Below are positions 9,780 to 20,339 of a stretch of 40,214 nt of DNA, in pieces. A program made the translations under genes and the position numbers. The notes under the pieces were generated by a model. That model searched no databases and was not told where the DNA came from. It saw only the letters and a program-made list of their open reading frames with translations. Position 1 is the stretch's first letter. Every line of letters starts with the position of its first letter. This DNA is from Seminavis robusta (lineage: Eukaryota > Bacillariophyta > Bacillariophyceae > Naviculales > Naviculaceae). The DNA is taken from NCBI GenBank assembly GCA_903772945.1, contig CAICTM010000996.1:1-40214 (forward strand). Reading direction: 5' to 3'.

Positions 9780-12700
9780 ATGGTGGACCCCGATTTGGTT
9801 GCATTCCTCCAGGTGGCCTCAAGAAGGAAGAACCTGCATGGGAAATGGGTTCCAGCACTGTACTGGGCTTTCCTCATTGCCAAGGAACAAAAGAAAACAG
9901 AGCCAATGGCACCATCAGACTTCAAGACAATGATAAACAAGAGCAGTCTGCTAGAGAGAAAACTTACCCCCAATGACGGTGCCACCGCCGACATATTTCA
10001 GATCCACACCAACGGCACAAGGACAAAGTCACGGCGGGTATCTCTTGGTGACACACTCAATGGAACCAAATCCAGGTTCTTCGTTGCAGTGGAGACCAAA
10101 GAGAAAGTACCCATGAACATAGATGAATTAAAAAAAGCCCAGAAGAAGAAGAACTTCCAGGAATGGTACGAGCATTACTCGAACTATGTACCTGTCAAGT
10201 GCCAACAAGAAGAGGAGAGTGAGGAGGTGCAACAACAGGCACAACAACAGCCCAATGCACTCACCGTAACAACCACAACTGTTGCAGAGACAGCAGCTCA
10301 ACAACAACAACAGCCTCCGACTGTGACTCCAACCAACTCTGATACGGATGGAGACGAGCAACCGAGAACAGCACCGAGCGTGGAGACGGAAGAACCGGAA
10401 CCGGAATCCATCTTGAGAGATCCATTAAACAGCGACCTCCTTGCCATCTTTGACGGCCTTGTCAACCCAGAGTTCCTCAATAGCCCTGACTTCTTTGTTG
10501 AGAAGGAAGATGACGATGATACATGTAGTATCCCCGACACACTGAGAGACCGGATCCGGCGGCTGGGTATCGAACTGCAGAAAGAAAAGCATCGCAAGCA
10601 GTATGAGATGTTAGAAAAAGAAAACCCGCTAGCAGAAGTGGACTGCAGCAAGCACAAACCTGCTCTTGATAAGTTCTGTCTCCCACCAAACAAGAGAGCT
10701 ATCCAGAGCGTTGTCCAGATAGCATTGAGGATCGAAAACGACACAGATGGGAAGGCTGGCCTGTTTCAGCTTCCGAAGTATGGTGGGGGAGAAGGCAAAG
10801 GATATGGCCGTCAACTTGTTGCAATCATTCCTTCCAACAACCTCAAGACATTCTTGCACAATGGAAAGCAGTGGTACCCTCGACTCCTTGAAGCGTCCAG
10901 AGGAGAAGAAATGACTGATGATGATGCCGGCTTTGCCATGACCAAGCTTGCTCGATACCATCACGAGCAATCATTCCACGACGTCTGCCGAACTATGGTG
11001 GAATTCAAGCAGAAGAAAATGTGCCCATGGCGTCAGATATTAATGATGCACAAGGCCAACCTCACATATGAAACATTCAGAACACTGAGGCCATACCTCA
11101 ATGCGGACAACTGTAATCCATTTCACTCAGAGAGAGCCATTCGCAAGATTGAAGTAACACCGGACATCTCCCCAATCTTTGCGGAATTCGATGAGGGCGG
11201 GGTAAAGAAACATGCTTGGTGCCTTCCTTGCACTGAATTGGTCGCTCAAGAGATAGAGAAGAGAGAGTCGCTCAAAGAAGAAGCGATCCATGCCATTGTA
11301 TCAGCAGACCACGGGCAAGGCGCCATGAGAGTGAACCTTGGTCTCCGGTTCATCAAAGATAACAAGGTTGTCGACGAAGTTGATCACTTGGTAGCCAACG
11401 TTGACTGCAAAAAGGACAACCGTGAAGTCATGCTGGCCAGCCAAGTCATCTCCATTATCAATGATTCAGTCAAGACAATGGTTGCAGCACTTGGCATCAT
11501 GCACGTGATGATATGCGCACAAGGCGATCTGAAGTGGTGCTCGGACGCTCTTGGCAAAACCAACATGTCAATCCACCACTGCCATCGGTGCCGACAAAGG
11601 CATACTGACTTTCAAAAGGGAGGTAAGAGCCATCCACTGGAAATCATTAACCCGTGGACTCTTGACAAGCTGAAGGAACACCGAGAGAAACTGGAGAGAC
11701 GAGAGTTGGAGCGAACCGCAGATGAAGCCAGAGGCGTGGTCGATGCCCCGCTGCTGGAGATAGAGCCAGGGAACTTCATTTATCCCCCACTCCATGGCTG
11801 TGTCTTGTTTGCGAACACTGTCTTCAGCCACTTCCAACTCTATCTCAACCACCGAATCCAATCAATCCCTCTTGAGCTGCTGCTGGCTCGAGCCAAGAAG
11901 ACAGCAATAGAGCGACTGGTCGAAGAAAAGAAGCAGACGGCATTTGATCTGGAGGAGCAACTCAATGGAATGGAAGCAGACCTTGTGTACCTTCGTAGTG
12001 GTGGAGCCTTTGAAGACGACGATGATGACCACAGGCAGCAATTCCTTCTTCTGGAAGGAGCTGCGCCAGAGACCAGGAAGAATCTGGAGGCAGCACAGAA
12101 GCAACATGAAGACGCCAAATCAAAATTGAGAGTCGTGAGCAGCAAGCATACCAAAATGAAAAACCAGAAGGAGTACGGCAAGCAAACTCAAGACTTGTGG
12201 CTTACCGTTGAGAAGATGCTCAAGGCCAAGTACAACGTGAAGGCTTCCGCCTACAATATGGAAGGCAACGAGTGTCGTAGGCTGATGCGGCACGCTGTTG
12301 AGATAATGGCAGATGTCAAGACAATTGCCATGGACTACTTGAGTGAGCTTCCTGAAGAGGAGAGAGTCAAGAGAGCCAATGAAGAGGAGATTGATCTCTT
12401 TCTTCGAGCGTTTGCAAGACTCCTTCAGTACATGGATCTCATGTCGCACTATGCCTACCAACCGTATGGCAGCTTGACCGACGAAGATCTTGATGATGCT
12501 GAGAGGATCGTTGGGGATGCTGTTGACCTTTGGATGGAGCTGATGCCGACTGTGCCAATGAAAGTCCATGCATGGGCCCATTTGCTTGAAGACTTGCGCC
12601 GTTTCCGAGGACTCAAGAGCCACACAGAGGAACCAATGGAGAGGGCCCATCAAGATGGCAAAAAGGACGACGTGCGCCTGAAATCAGTAAAGGATTTCGT

Positions 12701-13190
12701 GAAGAAAACCAACAACATTCAGAGGCGAAGAATGACTGCCAACGATGAGAGGGTAAAGGCCGCAGAAGCTGACATGGAGAAGAGGAGGCCTAAGAGGAAG
12801 AAGGGTGAAGAGGAAGAGCGAAAGAGTCAGATGAAAGAAATGGAGCGGAGGCAGCACCTTGAATCAATCCTGGCTCTTTCACCGCTCCGAGTCAACCTAC
12901 CATCACTGTTGGATCTTGCCAAGAAAGATATGACGCCAGAGGAAGCTAGAAGGTTGCAAGCCGCGGTTGAAGAGGACATGAAAAGAGAGCAACATGAGGC
13001 TGAGGAAGCGGCAATGCGGCAACTGGAAGCAGCACAGAAAGCAGTCGGCAAGGCAACCGGCAACAAGGCAACCGGCAACAAGGCAACCAAACCAAAGAAG
13101 AAGACAACAGCCAAGCGCAAGGCACCAAAACCCAAGGACCCAACCAAAACAAAGACCAAGCCCAAACAGAGCGCAGCAAACAGCGAGTAG
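9780..13190 (+). CDS. Large transposase-like protein, function unknown
   Basis: 1136 residues in a single exon from the first ATG (GTACCATGG context). I recognise no named family with certainty. The layout resembles transposase-like orphans of protists and invertebrates: a central region with DHGQGAMRVNLGL (D510), about 70 residues later AQGDLKW (D583), a knuckle HHC-x2-C (C601/C604), then PPLHGCVLFAN (H672), and after a coiled-coil insert (about 690-790) HAWAHLLEDLRRF and HTEEPMERAHQDGKK. Paired Asp, a Cys2 knuckle and a later Glu fit an RNase H-like DDE fold with a zinc insert, but this is inference. The N-terminus has Gln-rich tracts (about 155-195). The C-terminus is Lys-rich with three KATGN-type repeats and could bind nucleic acid. 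No clear terminal inverted repeats flank it, so it may be a domesticated or degenerate transposon gene. Confidence 0.7.
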   Translation: MVDPDLVAFLQVASRRKNLHGKWVPALYWAFLIAKEQKKTEPMAPSDFKTMINKSSLLERKLTPNDGATADIFQIHTNGTRTKSRRVSLGDTLNGTKSRFFVAVETKEKVPMNIDELKKAQKKKNFQEWYEHYSNYVPVKCQQEEESEEVQQQAQQQPNALTVTTTTVAETAAQQQQQPPTVTPTNSDTDGDEQPRTAPSVETEEPEPESILRDPLNSDLLAIFDGLVNPEFLNSPDFFVEKEDDDDTCSIPDTLRDRIRRLGIELQKEKHRKQYEMLEKENPLAEVDCSKHKPALDKFCLPPNKRAIQSVVQIALRIENDTDGKAGLFQLPKYGGGEGKGYGRQLVAIIPSNNLKTFLHNGKQWYPRLLEASRGEEMTDDDAGFAMTKLARYHHEQSFHDVCRTMVEFKQKKMCPWRQILMMHKANLTYETFRTLRPYLNADNCNPFHSERAIRKIEVTPDISPIFAEFDEGGVKKHAWCLPCTELVAQEIEKRESLKEEAIHAIVSADHGQGAMRVNLGLRFIKDNKVVDEVDHLVANVDCKKDNREVMLASQVISIINDSVKTMVAALGIMHVMICAQGDLKWCSDALGKTNMSIHHCHRCRQRHTDFQKGGKSHPLEIINPWTLDKLKEHREKLERRELERTADEARGVVDAPLLEIEPGNFIYPPLHGCVLFANTVFSHFQLYLNHRIQSIPLELLLARAKKTAIERLVEEKKQTAFDLEEQLNGMEADLVYLRSGGAFEDDDDDHRQQFLLLEGAAPETRKNLEAAQKQHEDAKSKLRVVSSKHTKMKNQKEYGKQTQDLWLTVEKMLKAKYNVKASAYNMEGNECRRLMRHAVEIMADVKTIAMDYLSELPEEERVKRANEEEIDLFLRAFARLLQYMDLMSHYAYQPYGSLTDEDLDDAERIVGDAVDLWMELMPTVPMKVHAWAHLLEDLRRFRGLKSHTEEPMERAHQDGKKDDVRLKSVKDFVKKTNNIQRRRMTANDERVKAAEADMEKRRPKRKKGEEEERKSQMKEMERRQHLESILALSPLRVNLPSLLDLAKKDMTPEEARRLQAAVEEDMKREQHEAEEAAMRQLEAAQKAVGKATGNKATGNKATKPKKKTTAKRKAPKPKDPTKTKTKPKQSAANSE

Positions 13191-14510
13191 ACGTCCGTAC
13201 CTGGTGTCCACGTCCATGGGTGATGGTTCGGCGCGCTGTGCTCTTCTTTGAAGTTATTGTGGTCTGGAGTAGGAAAGAGTGCCATTGTGGTGGAGAAAGG
13301 AGCGGCGCTGGATGGAGGAAGATCATCATGGTGGTGTCGAAGTTTTGGTGGTGTCGAAGTTTTGGTGGTGGAGAGGTGTAGTCGATACGAATGGAGAGGT
13401 ATCGGTATGTTGGCGTTTCGCCTCTCTTCGATTTTTTGGATCGATCTGTCGGTTGGAGTTGTCACTTCGTTGGAACATCTTAGACTTAAAGGACCATTAT
13501 TAGAAGACTTATAAAACCGGTACTCAAAGATTCATTCGGATCCCTCCATTCGGAATACGTCATCCGAATCCAAAGCACAAGAGCCAACAGGTTGTGGCAT
13601 AGATAAGAGAAAGAGAGAGTCACTCGCGCATGCTATAACATGTAATGCTCCTAGTTTGCAGGTCAAAGACAAGGGAATGATATATTGATTGCTTTGGTTG
13701 CTTAAAGGCAGTCAATCGATCTTGACAAGAGCTCTCTTTTCGGCCTTGAGTAGCAGCAAACCAATCGGAGATTGCACTCTTTCAGTCGGAGAATCCACTT
13801 GTGCACATCTTGCTCCCATACTCTACGGCTTAAAGACTTGGGAATGATACATTGATTGCCACGGTCGATTGGTAGAACCCCCCTGGATGGGTAACGACTC
13901 GGAATTAGAAGATCAGGATCTGTTGCCCTATCTGCACCCGTCACAGAATTATGACATCCCTGCCATCCCCGAAAAAATAGCATGCGCGGGGACTCCAACT
14001 GTTGGACTGGGACAGGGGAGGAAGCGCCATGTGGGCATCATAACCTGCTAAAATAAGACGGTTGATTGTTGTGTGTGCAGACTCCCTAATTCTGAAAGCG
14101 TTACAGTTCCTCCCACGACTCAGAGTATCCGTGAGTAGATTGAGTCATGTTTTATGAGTCAACAAGATGGAACAGAGAACGCTGGCAAGAACACGTTCTC
14201 AACGAAACCAAAAAGGACACGGTAAATTGGAGTATTCGACAGGAGTAAAGCATCCTGCCAACGAACCGTTTCCCGCAAATACCACGTTGACTTCCGTATC
14301 AACTACCACGATGTATTGATCCAACACGCTACGACTAGCGTTACTGATCGCATCAATCAAAGTTCACAACACAGATTATGAATTACTAAGAAGCGAACTT
14401 TGCATTTACCTTGCACTCGTCTTGAATAGTTGCAGTTGATCTCGTCGGGTGGTAGCTACCTCTACAGGATCCCTCTATTCAAGTAGTATTTCCTCACGTT
14501 AGCAATTCCA
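13191..14510. other. Repeat-rich intergenic region
   Basis: No gene is supported. A 17-19 bp unit (GGTGTCGAAGTTTTGGT) occurs twice head-to-tail near 13333-13370. An inverted repeat ATTCGGAT/ATCCGAAT spans 13534-13569. Two direct repeats about 165 bp apart share AAAGAC, GGGAATGATA and ATTGATTGC (about 13665-13702 and 13832-13868), perhaps remains of a short terminal repeat. From about 14050 on the DNA looks like decayed repeat sequence. Confidence 0.4.
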
Positions 14511-16464
14511 TGTTAGTCTAACACATTCCTGAGGATTCATCGATACTTTGGCTCTTGAGAACGCCTAAAGTATGGCGCCACAGACGGGTATCGATATTTG
14601 GATCTCTTGAGTAAGGGCTGAGCTCAACGCACGAGATCAAGCCTCTCCTATCGATGTCCTCTTTCATTCTTCATTCGTTGGTTCGCAATTTCGACAATCT
14701 GCACCCAAACAGCGGTAGCTCTGCACTTTCCTCTCCAAGCTCTCTTCGCTTTACCATGAACAACAACTCCCCACTTCGCGTCTTCGACCTTTCGAGTCTA
14801 CCTCTTTATCCCATCGATTCCACCATGGCCGACTCCAAACCTTCCGCCCAGCCGTCTGCCACCAAGACCGACACCACCAGGGCCGACCCCTCTTCCACCC
14901 AGCCGTCTGCCACCAAAACCCGACACCACCATGGCCGATCCCTCTTCCACTGCGACGGGATACAGCTTACAATTCAGCTTTACAGCTTTACAATTAGCAG
15001 GCTTATTCTAGAAAATAATCAATAACTGCTCACTTATTTGGAAATACAAACTTTACATCTCTTAGATCGTTAGATTAGACAATCCACAATGGTATTGTCG
15101 CATGGTAGCATGCGAGGTTATGAGATGTTACTCATTCTTATTCTTATATGTCTATCTCTTATGGTTGTCAATGGAATGTGCTACTCATTGATGCAGATTG
15201 CTCCCGATGAGTTTCCTCTTGCATTCTTCATTGGTAGTCCTTCCCCTTATTGCAACTCAATCTGTCGACTGGATCCACTATACCACGATCCCCTTGTCGA
15301 TACCTTGGATTCGCTCGTAAGCAATCCCCTTGATTCGCTCACAAGCAATCTCCCATTTCATCCTGTTGACGATCGTAATCTCAATGAGGATCCTATTATC
15401 TATGTCACAGTAGCCACTGCTGGTACTGCACGTTGGCTGACTGCACGTTCGACTGCAACTGTTACTACTACTGTTATCTCTATCACCGGTAGAGCCTTGC
15501 CTCATCTCCGTCTCCGTCGCATCGATCGATCGATCCAAGTTAACAGATTGATCCAAGTTAACAGAATTCATCGAAAAATGAGCTCCATCTGCGATGAGGC
15601 TCGGCCTGTGTGTCATGCATTGAGTCATGCTTCGGGAGCCATTTCACCCTCTATTATGGATTCGAATCACCGGAGCTTAAGTCTTTTATTGAGTCATGCT
15701 TCAGTTCCTCACTTTTTCATTAACTCGACGGAGAAGTACACTGATGTTCAAAACACGGAACGACGATCCATCGCTCTGCCGATCGATAACAACAAGCTCA
15801 AGCTGCCGATCGATAACGACAAGCTCAGTCTACCTAGGACTGGCATTGGTCGTTTTGCCTGGCTTGCAGATAACTGGCTTGCAGTTGGTCGTTTGAACTG
15901 TCGCTTGAAGGAGGATTCGCTCGCTCTACAACAACACGAGCGATCGGCTTTGAATTCAAACTCATTGGTGGATCCTTCGAAGCTCCCTTCTAAAGCTCAT
16001 AAATTCCAGCTTCGATTGACTCGATTGACTGGTCCATCAAGCTCCTCCTCTTGTTGCCGCTCCTTCTACTGTTGCCTCTGTTGCCATTGCCGCCATTGCC
16101 TTTGCCTCTTGTTGATTTTCACTGATGGACCTTGACGACGCTTCCTCTGCCCTCAGGCATCTTCATCTTCACACAACAGCCGCACCAGCACCAGCACCAG
16201 CATCCTTGTTCAGTCCACAAGGCTTCAGACAAGCCTTCTTTGAATCTGATCCAATCATACCACCATCTGATCCTCCAACCATGACTGCAGCACCATTGAC
16301 CGCAGTTCCATTCCAGGAGCCCCTCCAACACATTGGGAAAACAAAGGAAAAGACCAAGCTTACCCCAGAAAGCCGCCTCCCGCTCTCGGAATTGTTATAA
16401 AACCAACTGGAGCTGGGATCAGAAATCCGGCTTCTAAGATGGGACTTGGAAGGACTCAGACTAA
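14511..16464 (+). mobile_element. Degenerate retroelement-like region
   Basis: It starts with the palindrome TGTTAGTCTAACA (14511-14523), a form typical of Ty1/copia LTR termini. No matching second LTR was found in the window. Short Pro/Ser/Thr-rich frames follow (14654-15025), with a ~57 bp imperfect duplication (CAGCCGTCTGCCACCAA twice, 14850-14920) where the frame appears to shift. It then runs into a micro-duplicated ORF and an Ala/Pro-rich frame (16125-16400). The region directly precedes a truncated integrase. Its nature is inferred mainly from context. Confidence 0.35.
15089..16135 (+). other. Questionable 348-codon ORF made of short tandem duplications
   Basis: The frame is open from an ATG at 15089 with a hydrophobic stretch at residues 13-35, but composition then becomes erratic. 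Many short adjacent duplications are visible: GATTCGCTC...AAGCAATC (15308-15350), TTGATCCAAGTTAACAGA (15530-15565), TGAGTCATGCTTC (15620 and 15690), CCGATCGATAAC-AAGCTCA (15779-15826), GGCTTGCAGATAACT/GGCTTGCAGTT (15860-15890), TCGATTGAC (16013-16030). No domain is recognised and no second copy exists here. It may be repeat DNA rather than a gene. Confidence 0.25.
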
Positions 16465-17079
16465 TGCTCTAAGGTAGGGTTCAGAAGTATCATGGATAGA
16501 GGACGCGAGTTCCGCGCAGAGGTCGAAAAGACACTCCGGGATGAATATGGACTTCGTCGCAAGTTCATCACTACGCGTAACCCTCAAGCCAACTCTATGG
16601 TCGAGCGTGCTCATCAAACCATACGTAACTTGATCGCTGTTCAAAACATCAAGTGCCAAGACGACCTCGTGAATGGATCCTGGGATGGAGTCCTCACGGC
16701 GGTTCGCTTTGCAATGAATGCCACGATTCATACCACCTTGCGCGCAACGCCCGCACAGCTCGTGTTCAATCGTGACGCGATTCACAACGTCCGGTTCGAA
16801 GCCAACTGGAAGTACATTAAGGAACGTCGCCAACGACTAATCCAACAAAACAACGACAGGGAAAACGCGACGCGTGTCCCTCATCAATACAATGTCAACG
16901 ATACCGTGATGATTCAACAGTATCAGCACCGCAAGTACGGTCAGCCAAAGTACAAAGGTCCTTACACTATAGACCGAGTCAATGACAATGGCACTGTACG
17001 GCTCCAACATGCTACCGCCAACGGCGGCACAGTCTACCAGACTTGGAACATAAGGTATATACACCCATACAAGGCCTGA
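16465..17079 (+). pseudogene. Truncated Ty3/gypsy-type integrase (C-terminal half)
   Basis: The frame is open from just after a TAA at 16462 and has an ATG at 16492. The product starts inside the integrase core at MDRGREFRAEV (second catalytic Asp), followed by NPQANSMVERAHQTI (catalytic Glu), a target-site region, and a chromatin-side domain with KYKGPYTIDRVNDNGTV, the GPY/F motif typical of Ty3/gypsy elements. The zinc-binding HHCC domain, first Asp, and all of reverse transcriptase and RNase H are absent, so this is a 5'-truncated remnant. A purine-rich tract (AGGGGGCGAA) 120 bp downstream and the possible LTR at 17214 agree with a 3' end of such an element. Confidence 0.85.
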
Positions 17080-17213
17080 TCCCCTTGTAGGATTGCCATC
17101 GTGCGACGCACATGTCTACATCCAAATCTCATGAGAGTGCCCCGCACTTTAAATCATATGTTCTCCTTGTCCGACTGCTGTCGCGCCTTCTGTGACCCTT
17201 GTCAGGGGGCGAA

Positions 17214-17641
17214 TGCAATACACGGCTCTTAGCCTTATTCGCGACTCGATCCTAGATAGGGTTTGAGTTCGACTCATGACTGAGTCTCTCGTGAATAGTC
17301 ATTTGAGACAGGGTTCTCAATGACCGCGCTAGTCATACTAGGTTGATGATGAAACATCGCTCTAGATATTTAGCCAGCGTGGAGTACTTCCACGCTACTA
17401 GATTCAGGCTAGACAAACCTTCCACGCGTTCCGTTTTAGGATCGTGGAGAGATGTAGGATTACTACCACAACCAACTCTATCACACTTTATAGTCTCCCG
17501 CGGGAAGCCAGATCTACGATCCCTTGATGATGATCTCTCTCGTTGATTAGTTTTCATAGCTTTCTAATCTCTCTCATAACTTTCATTCTCTCAAACTCAA
17601 AACACTCGAAAGATCTTTACACTAGCTTTTAGCGTAGTGCA
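17214..17641 (+). repeat. Putative 3' LTR of the gypsy-type remnant
   Basis: It follows the polypurine-like AGGGGGCGAA and begins TGCAATACACGGC, which resembles the starts of many Ty3/gypsy LTRs. It would end ...GCGTAGTGCA at 17641, giving TG...CA ends and about 428 bp. A stem AGCGTGGA/TCCACGCT sits at about 17378-17398. The 5' LTR is missing from the window, so the boundaries cannot be tested by comparison. Confidence 0.4.
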
Positions 17642-17698
17642 GGATGATGGCAAATGAGTAGCAACGGATCGCAGAGTGCGAACACCAGAAACTGATGC

Positions 17699-19194
17699 TC
17701 ACCTATTCATCGCATTGCCCACGCTAGATCCACCAGGAACATCAGTCCGGGATCGTTTCTCGGCTTGCAATTCCGAGACTTGGGACTGGGTATCTGTCAA
17801 CTGTGTCTGCAGCTCGGCAATTTTCCGCTTGTCACCATCGCGGGCGTCCCTAGCCTGTTGCTGCTGCGCCGATGTGAGCTGAGCCCACTCATCGGGATGG
17901 TAATATCTTCCTGGGTTATTGGGGTCAAAACCCCGGCCTTCATGGCCGCGACCACGACCTCGTCCCCTGCCTCGACCTCTTCCAAAGCCTCGGCCTTGGG
18001 ACCTTCCACCGCCACGCCCACGGCCTCTTCCACCACCACCTCGACCACGGCCAGACACAAATGAAATATTTCTTATGGGTCGAGTGGGTTCAGCGACATC
18101 AAGTTGCTCGGCTAGATAATTCATAGCCTCCTGGAAACTCTCGCGGAGATGCGGAGTTGCCTAAATGATGGACTTGGCGGTCTTGAGGGTTGGGTCTGTA
18201 ATGCCGGACAGAAGCTTGCGAATCTTGCGGCTCTCAGTAAAGGTTTCGCCAGCTGTTTCCAGATCGGTGAAGGCCTTGGTAAGCCTTTCACAATAGCGCT
18301 CAAAAGTGAAGTTGCGGGACTTCCCGTCAAAGAAAGTAGTTTCAATGGTTCTGTCGGCGAATGCCTTGGTATGAGCCTGGAACGAATCACCAAGATAATG
18401 AACCTTCATGGCCAAGTAAGCTGCTTGACCATTCTGTTGCGCTGAGCAACGTTGGACCCTTGTCCAACCAGGTCCACCGTGAGTAACCGACCGAATGATG
18501 GCCCAAACAGCCTGATTGTCTTGTTGGAAATGAAGTCCGGTATGTCTTGTTCTTCGGACCAACTCTTCAGGATGCGATGGAAGGCCAAAACCTGGGTCAG
18601 CCTCATCTGCAGTTGCGGTATCAGCGGCTCCTGGCAAAGTGACTTGGGATCTCGTAACATAAGCCAGAGGGGCACCGCAAATGCCTCGTGCACTCGCTTG
18701 ACGTTGAGCACGTTGTCAATGGACTCCAAAACTCGTCGGACATCCTCGACTTTCAATAGTTGGGGAGGGTTCGCAACATCAATCTCTTCTCGTTCGGACT
18801 CGTATAAGGCCCAAACTCTGTTTAATCTCGCCAAACTGGCTTGGTTGGGAATGAACTCACGCTGGATTCGTGTCATATGAAACTTGTAGAACCGTAGTTG
18901 TCTGAGTCGCTTCTCAAAGACAAATCCCAGCTGTCGTCCTCGATTGGGAACTTCTCTGGGCTGAACTGCTGCGGCAGCTGCATCATCGGCTGCGGCCGCA
19001 ATGGCTGGATTCGGAATGGTACCACCTGGTTTCCTCAAATTCTCGCAGATGCTCTTGATATCGGCATCGGTAAAGGTATCAAGTGAGACGAAGGCATCCA
19101 ATCCTTGATCATTCAATGCTGTCCTCGTGGCTAGTTTGGTAATACCGATGGTATTCTGTAGATAATTGTTCATGGCTGCAAGATTGCCTGCCAT
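17699..19194 (-). pseudogene. Ty1/copia-like Gag pseudogene with frameshift and stop
   Basis: Minus-strand Gag of the type carried by diatom copia-like (CoDi) elements. It starts at ATG 19194 with a SAM-like N-terminal region (GITKLATRTALNDQG, FTDADIKSIC). The first frame is good to about 18514 (DFISNKTI), where the frame shifts; the second frame continues VWAIIRSVTHGG, AAYLAMKVHYLGDSF and NFTFERYCERL. One in-frame TAG interrupts it at 18163-18161; then follow MNYLAEQ, an RG/RGG-rich nucleic-acid-binding stretch and a short coiled coil to the stop at 17699. No protease, integrase or reverse transcriptase follows, because the next DNA is the putative gypsy LTR. The element is therefore dead and cut off. 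Confidence 0.8.
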
Positions 19195-19900
19195 ATTCGC
19201 CTCCAATTACTTCTTCTCTTGCGGTATCACTTGGATGAGCAACAGTTGTGGGTCTTCTTCTCTGCTTCTATTCCAACAGCAAAACTGTACACACCCAGAC
19301 AAGTAAAGCTGTATTCCAGGGAATGAGCTCTACACACCTAGTCTGTGGCAGTCTAGGCCAAAACTCTTGGATTAGGCGTCCCTTCTCCTTGGCTCAACCG
19401 GTTTCTTTGGTGACAATGAGGCAGGAATTGATCCAGACTGGAGGAATCAATATTCCAAGTCCAAACCTCTGCTTCCCACTTGGAAGTCTCTTTCTCTCGA
19501 TCACACGCGATGCTCGATTTCTCGCTGCACCACGACGAAGGACTCTACCAAGACGAAGGACTCTATCTAAACGAACTAGCCCGGTACAGCACAAGCTTGC
19601 AACCATAATTCTCTAAGAGGACAAGAAGATCGCTCTACTACAACACCATAATACTGCATCTAGCTTCGTCTCGTTCCTTCGTACTCGTTGAAATGGACGT
19701 CGAATAGCGATGGCTCGAGATCCATGCACAATACGAGTAGTTTTCGCATGCAACGTCGGCCTAAGGTGCCAATTCGGGTTTTGGGATATTAGTAGAATCG
19801 CAACAACGAAGGGACAAAACAAGCACGGGACAATGGGAGCGCCTAGAGCGAGCCGAATCGCGATAATAGAGCTCTCACATTTTGCCTGGTCGTTCCTCAG
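19195..19900. other. Probable 5' leader/LTR of the Gag element and junk DNA
   Basis: In the minus orientation this precedes Gag and should hold its leader and LTR, but no second LTR copy is available to define them. A micro-duplication GAAGGACTCTA is visible at about 19538-19567. Between 19700 and 19900 no protein similarity is seen. An AG at the end of CGTTCCTCAG (19891-19900) could be the 3' splice site of the transporter fragment that follows. Confidence 0.35.
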
Positions 19901-20210
19901 GATAGACCAAACCGGTCTTATTGGGTCTGTACAGTACGGAATCTTTGGGCTCTTGTTCTTCTCCAATATCACCATAGCCACCAACCGAACAGTACCAGCA
20001 CACCACAGGGCGACCGTAAATGGATTTGGCACATTGGATGGTAGCGCCACCAAGGCAGTGGCTCCTTTCCTTGCTGGTTGCATTTTTGCCTTTTCAGTCG
20101 CCAGTTTCATTCCACCTGTGGTTGGGGCTGTGCCGCCCTTTGCAGTGTTTGGGGCCTTTGGGCTGGTCTTGATAGCTTACATCATTCTACTCTTGCTAGC
20201 TACTAGCTAG
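19901..20210 (+). pseudogene. 3' fragment of an MFS transporter gene
   Basis: The last ~100 codons read like the C-terminal two or three helices of a major-facilitator transporter: a helix GIFGLLFFSNITIATNRT, then the loop VPAHHRATVNGFGTL, then AVAPFLAGCIFAFSVAS, FIPPVVGA and a terminal helix before TAG at 20210. The loop resembles the H-R-A-T-x-NG-x-x-x-x-G-S segment of drug/proton antiporter-like MFS proteins of algae. No upstream helices are present; retroelement debris occupies the 5' side, so the gene was probably truncated by insertion or carried here as a fragment. The substrate cannot be told. Confidence 0.65.
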
Positions 20211-20339
20211 CTAGTAGTACTGCTAGTACCGGTATCGGCACTGGTACCGTACTAGTGTTCCTGGAGTGCACCCTGTATGGCTGCATGGAGCAGTGAGGTC
20301 GACAAGAGCGTCTGATACATGCACTCTTTCGAACTCTTA

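Noticed and set aside
12827..13465. 212-codon minus ORF over the end of the large gene
   Set aside because: It is the reverse of the Lys/Ala-rich C-terminus of the plus-strand gene and of noncoding repeats.
13663..13868. Two spaced direct repeats considered as a CRISPR-like or LTR pair
   Set aside because: Only two imperfect copies with no cas-like genes, and too short and diverged for LTRs.
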